The notes beneath the pieces were generated by a model. It did not search any database, was not told the DNA's origin, and saw only the letters and a list, made by a program, of their open reading frames with translations. 7,271 bases of DNA from positions 1 to 7,271 of the forward strand of contig JAFYMJ010000209.1 of the NCBI GenBank assembly GCA_017556665.1, in the 5' to 3' direction. A program made the position numbers and the translations under genes. The DNA is from Bacteroidales bacterium (GTDB lineage Bacteria > Bacteroidota > Bacteroidia > Bacteroidales > UBA932). The first letter of the stretch is position 1; each line of letters begins with the position of its first letter. This document shows, in pieces, positions 1 through 6,818 of this stretch.

Positions 1-1464
1 AATCCATCTGATAAATACTATAAATCTATTCCCGACGAGTTTGATGCCATGTGTATGCGTGCAATAAATGAGTGGAAAGTTCCTGGAATGGCTGTGGCTG
101 TAGTCAAGGACGGTGAGGTTGTATTTATGAAAGGTTACGGAAAGGCTCATTTAGGTGATTCATTGAATGCAGCTGTGGATGTAACCCCACAAACAAAGTT
201 TGTGATTGCTTCTACATCTAAAGCGTTTACATCTGGATTATTGGCTAATGTTATGGATGAGTATCCAGAGATTAAATGGGATGCTCCTGTAATCAATTAT
301 CTTCCCGATTTTAAGATGTACGATTCGTGGGTAACCAAGAATTTTCAGGTAAGAGAGATAATGTCTCATCATAGTGGCTTTAACAGTTATGCATTGGATG
401 ATCTTCCACCTTGGGGATACAATAGAGATGATTTGTATAAAATTTATTCTGTACTTAGACCAACTTACAGTTTTAGAACAAAGTATGCATATAACAACAG
501 TATGTATACCATTGCAGCAAAGATTATTGAAAAATATACTGGCAAGAGTTGGGATGATGCTTTAATTGAGAGAATCTTTACCCCTCTTGAAATGAAGAAC
601 AGCACAACTGGTAACATTTCATTCTATACTGCAGAGAATTTGGCACAAGGTTACAGAATGAGAAAAGCTGAGGATAAGGATGAGATTGTTGTTGTCCCAA
701 GAACAGACAAGGAGGATGCTTTTGCATGGCTTTCTGCTGTAGCTCCTGCCGGTTTTGTCATTTCTACTGTTGAGGATATGGCAAACTGGGTTAAAATGCA
801 TCTTGACCATGGTACATTTAATGGTAAAGAGATTATTTCGCGTAAGAACCATGATATGCTTTTCTACCCTCAAACAATTACAGGAAGTGATTCTACCCGT
901 CTTACCAACTATGCTCAAGGGTGGACTGTAGAGTATGGTTTGCAAGGGAGATATATAAGACATACCGGTTTGGCATATGGTTATACTGCTTTGGTAGGTA
1001 TGGTTCCAGATTTGGATCTTGGTTTTGTATTCCTTACAAACAACGGAAGTTCATCTGACCCTCAATCGGCACTTGGAAGGGATTTGATTGAGTTGTATAG
1101 AGGAAATGCTAACCCTACCCATTTTGATGAGTACTTTGCTGAATACAAAGAGGGATTGTTCAGTAAAGATGAGGATGAGGAAAAAGAGGAAACAACACCG
1201 GTAGCACCTCTTTCTAACAAGGCATATGTAGGTAATTATACTCTTGAGCCTTTTGGTACTGCCAAGGTTTATGAGAAAGATGGTACTTTATATTTTAACT
1301 TAAGAAAGGTTGATTCACCATTAACTCACAAGAATGGCAATGTATTTACTTTCTTTGCTAAAGGTTCAGGCACATTTGATCTTACATTTACAGTTAAAGG
1401 AAATAAAGCTCAGTCACTTACATTTGATATAAATGACCCTGTAGGGGAATTTGTGAGAAAATAA
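1..1464 (+). CDS. Serine hydrolase of the beta-lactamase / penicillin-binding-protein-like family with C-terminal beta domain (5' end missing)
   Basis: The frame is open from base 1, so the N-terminus, including any signal peptide, lies outside the window. The ATG at 49 is internal, because family-like sequence precedes it. In numbering from base 1, the active-site motif SxxK is STSK at residues 71-74 (bases 211-222). The second motif YxN is YNN at 164-166 (490-498). The third is HTG at 321-323 (961-969). All three catalytic motifs are therefore intact, as in class C beta-lactamases, DD-peptidases, esterases and D-aminopeptidases of this fold. A very acidic linker (1168-1191) joins the catalytic domain to a C-terminal beta-rich domain (about 1216-1464, starting near YVGNY) that resembles the DUF3471-type domain often found there. 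The family is normally exported. Substrate cannot be read from sequence; peptide or ester hydrolysis is more likely than antibiotic resistance. It is followed after 6 bases by an amino-acid symporter, so the two are probably co-transcribed. Confidence 0.93.
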   Translation, partial: NPSDKYYKSIPDEFDAMCMRAINEWKVPGMAVAVVKDGEVVFMKGYGKAHLGDSLNAAVDVTPQTKFVIASTSKAFTSGLLANVMDEYPEIKWDAPVINYLPDFKMYDSWVTKNFQVREIMSHHSGFNSYALDDLPPWGYNRDDLYKIYSVLRPTYSFRTKYAYNNSMYTIAAKIIEKYTGKSWDDALIERIFTPLEMKNSTTGNISFYTAENLAQGYRMRKAEDKDEIVVVPRTDKEDAFAWLSAVAPAGFVISTVEDMANWVKMHLDHGTFNGKEIISRKNHDMLFYPQTITGSDSTRLTNYAQGWTVEYGLQGRYIRHTGLAYGYTALVGMVPDLDLGFVFLTNNGSSSDPQSALGRDLIELYRGNANPTHFDEYFAEYKEGLFSKDEDEEKEETTPVAPLSNKAYVGNYTLEPFGTAKVYEKDGTLYFNLRKVDSPLTHKNGNVFTFFAKGSGTFDLTFTVKGNKAQSLTFDINDPVGEFVRK

Positions 1465-1470
1465 TATAAC

Positions 1471-2874
1471 ATGGAATACTTGACTCAAGTTTTAACAGAC
1501 ATAAACGATGTTGTTTGGACTTATATCCTAATAGCACTTTTGATAGGTTGTGCCTTATATTTCTCTTTTAAGACTAAATTCTTGCAGTTTAGGATGGTGG
1601 GAGAGATGATAAGGCTTTTGGGAAACTCTACATCGGGAAAGAATGAGCAAGGGAGAAAACAGATATCTTCTTTTGAAGCATTTGTTGTCTCCCTGGCAAG
1701 TAGAGTAGGAACAGGTAATCTTGCGGGTGTGGCATCTGCTATTGCAGTAGGTGGGCCGGGAGCTGTTTTTTGGATGTGGGTAATAGCTTTGTTGGGTGCG
1801 TGCAGTGCTTTTGTAGAATCAACACTGGCACAATTGTATAAAGTTAAAGGAAAAGATTCATATGTGGGAGGACCTGCATATTATATGGAGAAAGGTCTAA
1901 AGAAGAAATGGATGGGTTATCTGTTTGCTGTTCTGTTAATCTTTACCTTCCCATTCTCATTTAATTCTGTGCAGAGCAACACTATATGTGCAGCATTTTC
2001 GGAAGCTTTTAGTTTTGATCCTATTATAGTTGGTGTAGTTCTTACAGTTTTAACATTTGCGATAATTTTTGGTGGTATTCAAAGAATTGCAAAGGTGAGC
2101 TCTTATCTAGTTCCAATAATGGCTGTAGGATATATATTGCTTGCTTTGATTATAGTTGGAATGAACTTTACCAAAATTCCAGATGTTCTGGAACTTATTG
2201 TATCATCGGCATTTGGATGGAACCAGGCATTTGGAGGTATGGTGGGAGCTGCCCTTATGAATGGTATAAAGAGGGGTTTGTTCAGTAATGAGGCCGGAGA
2301 GGGTTCAGCACCTAACGTAGCTGCAACAGCAGATGTAACCCATCCGGTAAAACAAGGACTTATACAAACTTTGGGAGTGTTTACAGATACTCTAATAATT
2401 TGTACTTGTACTGCCTTTATTATTCTATTTAGTGGTGTTAGCTTTACAAGTGATTCAAACGGAATCCAGCTTACCCAACTGGCACTTTCTACTCAAATAG
2501 GTGCTTCTGGAAATATATTTGTTGCAGTAGCAATCCTTTTCTTTGCATTCAGCAGTATTATAGGTAATTATTATTACGGAGAAGCAAATATTAGGTTTAT
2601 TACAAACAATAAACTAGTAATGACTGTTTTTAGGTTACTTGTATGCGGTATGGTTATGTTTGGTTCATTGGCATCGTTGGATTTGGCATGGAGTCTTGCA
2701 GATTTGTGTATGGCTTGCATGACAGCCTGTAACCTGATTGCAATTACTTTATTGAGCAAGTATGCTATAAAACTGTTGAATGACTACACAGCCCAGAAAA
2801 AGAATGGGGTAAAGGAGCCTGTATTCAAAAAGGAGAGTATGCCAGAAATTGCAGATGATTTGGAGTGCTGGTAG
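1471..2874 (+). CDS. Sodium:alanine/glycine symporter, AGCS family
   Basis: This is an inner-membrane secondary transporter that imports alanine or glycine together with sodium (in some members a proton). The family signature is perfect at residues 94-109 (GGPGAVFWMWVIALLG). It is preceded by the conserved SRVGTGNLAGVA stretch (78-89) and followed by the second hallmark, FSNEAGEGSAPNVAATADV (271-289). About ten hydrophobic segments are visible, near 14-33, 71-92, 98-120, 148-166, 184-202, 211-231, 298-320, 346-367, 382-405 and 407-429. A polar tail of about 38 residues with mixed charge closes the protein. The length of 467 residues is normal for the family. The ATG lies 6 bases after the serine hydrolase stop and has no Shine-Dalgarno sequence, which is usual in Bacteroidetes. 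Family members can carry D- as well as L-alanine, which fits an upstream peptidase-like enzyme, but the substrate here is inferred. The 3' end converges on folP with 3 bases between stop codons. Confidence 0.97.
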   Translation: MEYLTQVLTDINDVVWTYILIALLIGCALYFSFKTKFLQFRMVGEMIRLLGNSTSGKNEQGRKQISSFEAFVVSLASRVGTGNLAGVASAIAVGGPGAVFWMWVIALLGACSAFVESTLAQLYKVKGKDSYVGGPAYYMEKGLKKKWMGYLFAVLLIFTFPFSFNSVQSNTICAAFSEAFSFDPIIVGVVLTVLTFAIIFGGIQRIAKVSSYLVPIMAVGYILLALIIVGMNFTKIPDVLELIVSSAFGWNQAFGGMVGAALMNGIKRGLFSNEAGEGSAPNVAATADVTHPVKQGLIQTLGVFTDTLIICTCTAFIILFSGVSFTSDSNGIQLTQLALSTQIGASGNIFVAVAILFFAFSSIIGNYYYGEANIRFITNNKLVMTVFRLLVCGMVMFGSLASLDLAWSLADLCMACMTACNLIAITLLSKYAIKLLNDYTAQKKNGVKEPVFKKESMPEIADDLECW

Positions 2875-2877
2875 TAA

Positions 2878-3717
2878 TTATTTGTTGCCAGAAAGCAGTT
2901 CATATAATCTGCAGCACTGTTTTGCCTGTTTTACATCGTGCACGCGCAGGATATTGGCACCAAGTAGAAGTGCTTGCAGGTTCAATGCTGTAGTTGCTTC
3001 CAAAGATTCGTCGGGAAGAATATTTAAAGCTTTATATATCATGCTTTTACGAGATATTCCTACAAGAATGTCTCGTTTTTTTTGGCAGAACTGGTAGAGC
3101 TCTTCTTTTATTGTAGGCAATCCGTTAAAGAGTTCATAATTTTGCTGCAATGTTTTTGCAAATCCAAAACCTGGATCTATGACATAATTGGTAATTCCAA
3201 ACTCTGCAGCCTTTTGGTCAAAATTCTTAAAATATTCAATAACCTCATTAACAACGCCATTAGGGTAGTTGGTAAGCTCTTGCATATTTTCTGGAGTGCC
3301 TCTTTTGTGCATCGCTATGTAGTTTAGTTTAAGCTTCCCGACAAGTTTCAGCATATTTGTATCATCTTCTCCTGCAGAGATGTCGTTCACTATAAAATCA
3401 CCAATTTCTCCGTATGCCCTCTTTACAATTTCACTCCTGAAGGTATCTATGGAGAATCTGATATTGTAGGCTGTAAAGTTTTTCTTTATGACATTGAGTG
3501 CATCTTTCAACAAATCCCATTCCTCTTCTGCAGTTATGGGTGTTGAGCCTGGACGGGTTGAGCAGGCACCAATATCAATTATATCAGCTCCATCCTCAAC
3601 CATGGAGCTGATTCTCTTTTCAATGGCAGCAGAGTTTGTGAATCTGCTCTCTTTAAAAAATGAGTTGGAGTTGATATTTATTATTCCCATTATGCTGGGA
3701 GTAGCATGTGCATTCAT
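2878..3717 (-). CDS. folP: Dihydropteroate synthase
   Basis: This cytoplasmic enzyme condenses 6-hydroxymethyl-dihydropterin pyrophosphate with p-aminobenzoate to give dihydropteroate in folate synthesis. It is the sulfonamide target. The 279 residues span the whole TIM barrel. Recognisable motifs in order are MGIIN (10-14, with the metal-binding Asn14), STRPG (53-57), SIDT (89-92), ND (111-112), MHKRGTP (136-142), DPGFGFAKT (181-189), GISRKS (220-225) and RVHDV (258-262). All key pterin and phosphate contacts are present. The odd point is loop 1: after Asn14 the usual VTPDSF reads INSNSF (15-20), losing the common Thr-Pro-Asp. The ATG at 3717 is preferred because the next in-frame Met (10) sits inside the conserved MGI motif, and no further ATG occurs before an upstream stop at 3763-3765. 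A near-consensus promoter lies 30-62 bases upstream. It is a single-gene unit in this window, convergent with the symporter gene and divergent from the WG-repeat gene. Confidence 0.97.
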   Translation of the reverse strand: MNAHATPSIMGIININSNSFFKESRFTNSAAIEKRISSMVEDGADIIDIGACSTRPGSTPITAEEEWDLLKDALNVIKKNFTAYNIRFSIDTFRSEIVKRAYGEIGDFIVNDISAGEDDTNMLKLVGKLKLNYIAMHKRGTPENMQELTNYPNGVVNEVIEYFKNFDQKAAEFGITNYVIDPGFGFAKTLQQNYELFNGLPTIKEELYQFCQKKRDILVGISRKSMIYKALNILPDESLEATTALNLQALLLGANILRVHDVKQAKQCCRLYELLSGNK

Positions 3718-3746
3718 CCTTGTTTGTGAGTTAATTGAATGTGGAA

Positions 3747-3779
3747 CAAATGTATTAAATAATTATGTATATTAACAAA
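3747..3779 (-). promoter_or_regulatory. Bacteroides-type promoter for folP
   Basis: Read on the minus strand, TTTG (bases 3779-3776) is followed after 21 bases by TACATTTG (3754-3747). The latter is an exact match to the Bacteroidetes -7 box TAnnTTTG, and the 19-21 base spacing to a -33 TTTG also fits. Transcription would start near 3740, giving a leader of about 23 bases before the folP ATG. The match is seen in the sequence; activity is inferred. Confidence 0.72.
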
Positions 3780-3794
3780 TAATTCATAACTTTG
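3764..3794 (+). promoter_or_regulatory. Bacteroides-type promoter for the WG-repeat operon
   Basis: TAACTTTG at 3787-3794 matches the -7 box TAnnTTTG exactly. TATG at 3764-3767 (one mismatch to TTTG) sits 19 bases upstream as the -33 element. The start site would be near 3801, leaving a leader of about 66 bases before the ATG at 3867. It overlaps the opposing folP promoter, so the two could compete for RNA polymerase. Confidence 0.62.
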
Positions 3795-3801
3795 AATATC
3801 T

Positions 3802-3830
3802 CTATTGTTATAAAAATTCTAATGCAATAG
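3802..3830 (+). repeat. Short inverted repeat in the leader of the WG-repeat gene
   Basis: CTATTG (3802-3807) and CAATAG (3825-3830) are perfect 6-base complements separated by 17 bases, just at the predicted transcription start. The arms could form a weak leader hairpin or be an operator with two half-sites. The stem is short and AT-rich, so chance is quite possible. Confidence 0.25.
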
Positions 3831-3866
3831 GATTGAAACCCAGGATATTAATTAAAATTTCCAGTC

Positions 3867-5549
3867 ATGAAAACTGTTTATAGATGTTTATTGCTGTTAA
3901 TAGTCTCCTTTGCATCGTCGGGAATGCTGTTATCGCAAGATTTGGTTATCTCTTTGGACAAAAAAGGGAAGATTGGTTTTACAACAAAAGATGGGGAAAT
4001 TGTAATTCCTCACAAGTATTCTACTGCAGATCCTTTTGTGAATGGTGTCTCAAAAGTATCAGTAAATGGAATGTATGGAATTATCGATGAAAAGGGAAAT
4101 GAGGTGCTCCCATTGGAGTATTCATCTATTGGTTTCTTTAAATATGGTGTGGCTGAGATTGTGCAAAAAGGAAAGAAAGGTCTTATAAATGCAGAATATA
4201 AGATTATAGCAGAGCCTGTTTATACATCGTTTGGTAAGATAGGTGAATCTGATTATATCTGGGTAAACCAGAACGGAAGGAAGATGAAAGGTGTCCCTGT
4301 AATGGTAGGTGGAAAAAGAGGTATTATCCACAAAAGTGGAAAAGTGGTTATTCCAGTTGAAAAGAGCAATGTGATAATTTTCTCCAAGGATACCCCATAT
4401 TTTTTGAATGATACTACAGATATTCCGGTGCAATGTGATTATTTTGGTTATATGTCAACATATAAATCTACTGGATTTGCTATTATAGACAAAAATTCAA
4501 AAGAGTTGTTGCCAGAGAACAAATATACTACTGTATATGCTCCAAGAGATGGTAAAATTGTATTTACCAACACTGGAAAGACTGGAATACAACAAGGTTT
4601 TTATGATACCAGAACAGGCAAAGAGTATGTGGTTTTCTCTTATGAAGGAAAACCTAGGCAGATACAAGCCAATATGAAATCTGTTATCAGACAATTCCAT
4701 AACAATAGGGCTGTTGTAATGAATAACAATGGTGAGGTTTACATTATAGATGACCAGGGACATGAGGCTTCAAACAAGTATGACTTTATACAGCCTATAC
4801 TTGTAGGTGACCAAATGGCATATATTGGAAAGCATACATCATCTGGTGTAAGTGTGTTAATGGATGACAGAGGAGAAGCTCTTACAACTTCTGGTGTATA
4901 TTCTGCTATGGAGGCAGGAAAACAGATAACAAAGATATGGGTTGCAGCACAAAGAGATGGAAAGTGGGGTGTGTTGGATGAAAACGGAAATGAGTCATTC
5001 CCATTTGAATATGATGGAGTATATGATTTCTCATACGATAGGATTAAGATTAGAAAAGGAGTTGGATATGGCATGTATGACAACAATAAAGGAGTTATAA
5101 TCCCTTGTGAGTATAAAGATGTAAAACAAGCAGATGTACAGGATGTAAAAAACGTATGGGTAAAAAAGAATGATGGCCTATGGTACAGATTCAATTTGGC
5201 AGATACTACTGTTTCTACAGTTGGGTATAAGGATGTATTCAATTATAATGGCAAATATGCATTTGTAAAACCAGTGAATGCACATGAGTACTCAAAATTT
5301 ATAATATTCCCAGAATATGTGCAACAGTATGTTCTGATTGATGAGAATGACAATATAATTGTTCAAGACGCAATAAGTGATCATCTAATAGAACTTATTG
5401 GGAATGATATAGTGTCATACTTGCAAGATAAAGGATTTGAGAAGTTAACATTGGCTCAGCAAAGGCATATATTGTTGGAACTGACACAGGAATACAGGTC
5501 GTATCCTATGTCAACAGGTGTAATTGACCAGTCTCAATGGGATTATTAA
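3867..5549 (+). CDS. Secreted WG-repeat protein
   Basis: This 560-residue protein starts with a signal peptide (basic MKTVYR, a leucine-rich core, likely cleavage around LLSQ|DL near residue 24). No lipobox cysteine is present, so a soluble periplasmic or surface location is expected. The body is built of WG-type beta repeats of the form G-x-x-G-hydrophobic-hydrophobic-D-x-x-G-x-x-hydrophobic-hydrophobic-P-x-x-Y. Clear units start at residues 34, 68 and 102, exactly 34 apart. More follow near 149, 201, 366 (GKWGVLDENGNE, the best match), 400 and 437. Units at about 225-355 are degenerate. Residues from about 480 to the end are not repeat-like: a helical, charged tail ending in QSQWDY. Such repeats form beta structures that usually act in protein or ligand binding; no catalytic motif is visible. 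It is the first gene of a rightward set of three exported proteins, with its own promoter, and its stop is 15 bases before the next ATG. Specific function is unknown. Confidence 0.93.
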   Translation: MKTVYRCLLLLIVSFASSGMLLSQDLVISLDKKGKIGFTTKDGEIVIPHKYSTADPFVNGVSKVSVNGMYGIIDEKGNEVLPLEYSSIGFFKYGVAEIVQKGKKGLINAEYKIIAEPVYTSFGKIGESDYIWVNQNGRKMKGVPVMVGGKRGIIHKSGKVVIPVEKSNVIIFSKDTPYFLNDTTDIPVQCDYFGYMSTYKSTGFAIIDKNSKELLPENKYTTVYAPRDGKIVFTNTGKTGIQQGFYDTRTGKEYVVFSYEGKPRQIQANMKSVIRQFHNNRAVVMNNNGEVYIIDDQGHEASNKYDFIQPILVGDQMAYIGKHTSSGVSVLMDDRGEALTTSGVYSAMEAGKQITKIWVAAQRDGKWGVLDENGNESFPFEYDGVYDFSYDRIKIRKGVGYGMYDNNKGVIIPCEYKDVKQADVQDVKNVWVKKNDGLWYRFNLADTTVSTVGYKDVFNYNGKYAFVKPVNAHEYSKFIIFPEYVQQYVLIDENDNIIVQDAISDHLIELIGNDIVSYLQDKGFEKLTLAQQRHILLELTQEYRSYPMSTGVIDQSQWDY

Positions 5550-5550
5550 C

Positions 5551-5556
5551 AGGAGG
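5551..5556 (+). promoter_or_regulatory. Shine-Dalgarno sequence AGGAGG that bears on the choice of start
   Basis: A full AGGAGG lies 8 bases before the ATG at 5565 but only 2 bases before the ATG at 5559. Normal spacing favours 5565. A consensus ribosome binding site is unusual in Bacteroidetes, where most genes lack one. Confidence 0.6.
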
Positions 5557-5564
5557 TTATGACT

Positions 5565-6797
5565 ATGAAAAAGCTAATATATAATTTGGTTTTATTTGCA
5601 GCTGTTATGCTAAGTTATAACGGTTATGCACAAAATAATAAAGAGGTAGATGAATATAGAAGAAGTTCTATATACACCATATTAATTAATCACGAGGAGC
5701 AGAAATATGCTACAGAGATTAGGAATGCATTTGTTTCTCTTCCTGTTCCCGACAAGTATAATGACCATAATCTTAGTGTTAAGGTTCTTACAATGAGTGG
5801 GAAACTGAAAGATGCAAAATCTGATGAAGAGAATGAAGAGATTACAGAATTCCTTAACAATAACAAGGTTGCCAGCAGACTGGTTGGCAAGTGGTTCAAC
5901 AGGGATATTTTTACAGGAGAATGTAATTCAGACCTTGTAAAGGAGAGAGGATTGTACGATGCCAATACATATGACGTAATTATGGCAGAGAAGTCTGCAA
6001 GATCTATGGCCTTGTTGCAGGATTCAGGAGAGGATCTTATAGGGAACACCTTTGTTCTTGTAAACGATATAAGATATGTAGATAAAGAGAAAACTGGAAA
6101 GGCTATTGGAGGTGCTCTTAGAATTCTGGGAGCATTGGCTTCTATAGCATCTGGGGTTGATGTTACAGACCTTACTGATAATCTGGGCAGTATGATGGAG
6201 ACTTTAAAGGGATTTAAAGTTAAGGTAAATACATTCTTGTATCAGTTGGTATGGGATGAGGAGATTATGATGGATTTTTATACAACTATGTACAGCAATG
6301 GTCCCGATAATGAAAAGGTAAAAGTTTTTGAAAACAGGAGAGGAGACTTTAAATTGAAATATGTTGGCAAGGTAGAAAGTAAAGGTGGTGACGTATCTTT
6401 TATGGGTGTGAATTTGGATGAACCAATCAACATGGTAAGAAAAGCTTGCCAAAGAGCTTTGGATGAGAATATCGCAGACCTTCAACAAGAGTTTGAGGCG
6501 TTTAGAACCAATTCTCCACTTATTTCAGTTGAGCCACTTAAAGCTCATGTGGGACTAAAAGAGAATGTTACTGCCGGATCTAGATTTGAGGTATTGCAAG
6601 CAATAGAGGATGAAACAGGAAAGAGAACATACAAGAGGGTAGGGGTAATTACTCCAGAAAAAGATCAGATATGGGATAACAGATATATGGCATTGGAAGA
6701 GGGGGCAGCAAATGCTTCTATTGGTGCAACAACATTCAAGAAAGTGAGTGGAGGTCCATTTTATCAAGGTATGCTAATTAGGGAAATAAAGAATTAG
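5565..6797 (+). CDS. Secreted protein of unknown function
   Basis: I do not recognise a named family. From the ATG at 5565 the product has 410 residues and a clear signal peptide: MKK, a hydrophobic core, then NGYA|QNN with cleavage near residue 22. The ATG at 5559 would only add two residues. The mature part begins with a charged helical region (EYRRSSIYTILINHEE). Next comes an acidic stretch near 86-96, and then an ordered region containing GNTFVLVNDIRYVD (about 160-173). A glycine/alanine-rich hydrophobic stretch follows (about 178-197, GKAIGGALRILGALASIASG) that could be an amphipathic or membrane-contacting helix. A beta-like segment FKVKVNTFLYQLVWDEE comes after it. The last 90 residues (GSRFEVLQAIED, KRVGVI, GMLIREI) look like a small beta-barrel domain. 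No cysteine lipobox and no catalytic motif are visible. It lies 15 bases after the WG-repeat gene and 21 bases before another exported protein, so a shared envelope role is likely. Exact function is unknown. Confidence 0.88.
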   Translation: MKKLIYNLVLFAAVMLSYNGYAQNNKEVDEYRRSSIYTILINHEEQKYATEIRNAFVSLPVPDKYNDHNLSVKVLTMSGKLKDAKSDEENEEITEFLNNNKVASRLVGKWFNRDIFTGECNSDLVKERGLYDANTYDVIMAEKSARSMALLQDSGEDLIGNTFVLVNDIRYVDKEKTGKAIGGALRILGALASIASGVDVTDLTDNLGSMMETLKGFKVKVNTFLYQLVWDEEIMMDFYTTMYSNGPDNEKVKVFENRRGDFKLKYVGKVESKGGDVSFMGVNLDEPINMVRKACQRALDENIADLQQEFEAFRTNSPLISVEPLKAHVGLKENVTAGSRFEVLQAIEDETGKRTYKRVGVITPEKDQIWDNRYMALEEGAANASIGATTFKKVSGGPFYQGMLIREIKN

Positions 6798-6810
6798 AAA
6801 TTATAAAAAC

Positions 6811-6816
6811 AGGTGG
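6811..6816 (+). promoter_or_regulatory. AGGTGG element before the third secreted-protein gene
   Basis: AGGTGG lies 2 bases before the only plausible ATG (6819), too close for normal Shine-Dalgarno pairing. The surrounding 15 bases (6808-6822) match those at 5548-5562 at 14 positions. The element may be a copied or conserved initiation context and need not be a standard ribosome binding site. Confidence 0.35.
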
Positions 6817-6818
6817 TT

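Noticed and set aside
49..51. ATG at 49 as the true start of the serine hydrolase
   Set aside because: The frame is open to base 1 with protein-like sequence, and a start here would leave no room for the signal peptide and N-terminal strand usual for this exported family. The gene is cut by the window edge.
619..963. 114-codon minus-strand frame inside the serine hydrolase
   Set aside because: It is antisense to conserved hydrolase sequence and its product is Cys-rich without any domain.
1..1464. The serine hydrolase as an antibiotic-resistance beta-lactamase
   Set aside because: The motifs are shared by many peptidases and esterases. The acidic linker, the C-terminal beta domain and the symporter neighbour point to a metabolic hydrolase.
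2849..3327. Two overlapping plus-strand frames of about 80 codons after the symporter
   Set aside because: They are antisense to folP and lack domain-like sequence.
3655..3660. Run of six A residues at the start of folP as a possible frameshift site
   Set aside because: The folP frame is intact on both sides of the run with conserved motifs in one frame, so no frameshift is needed.
3488..3775. 95-codon plus-strand frame covering the start of folP and the promoter region
   Set aside because: It is antisense to well-conserved folP motifs and runs through both predicted promoters.
3831..3839. GATTGAAAC, which resembles the end of many CRISPR repeats
   Set aside because: Only one copy is present and there is no spacer-repeat array or cas gene; a chance match.
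4739..5242. 167-codon open frame on the minus strand inside the WG-repeat gene
   Set aside because: Its sequence is a low-complexity Ser/Pro/Phe-rich antisense shadow of the repeat gene. It has no recognisable domain, and the sense frame is clearly coding.
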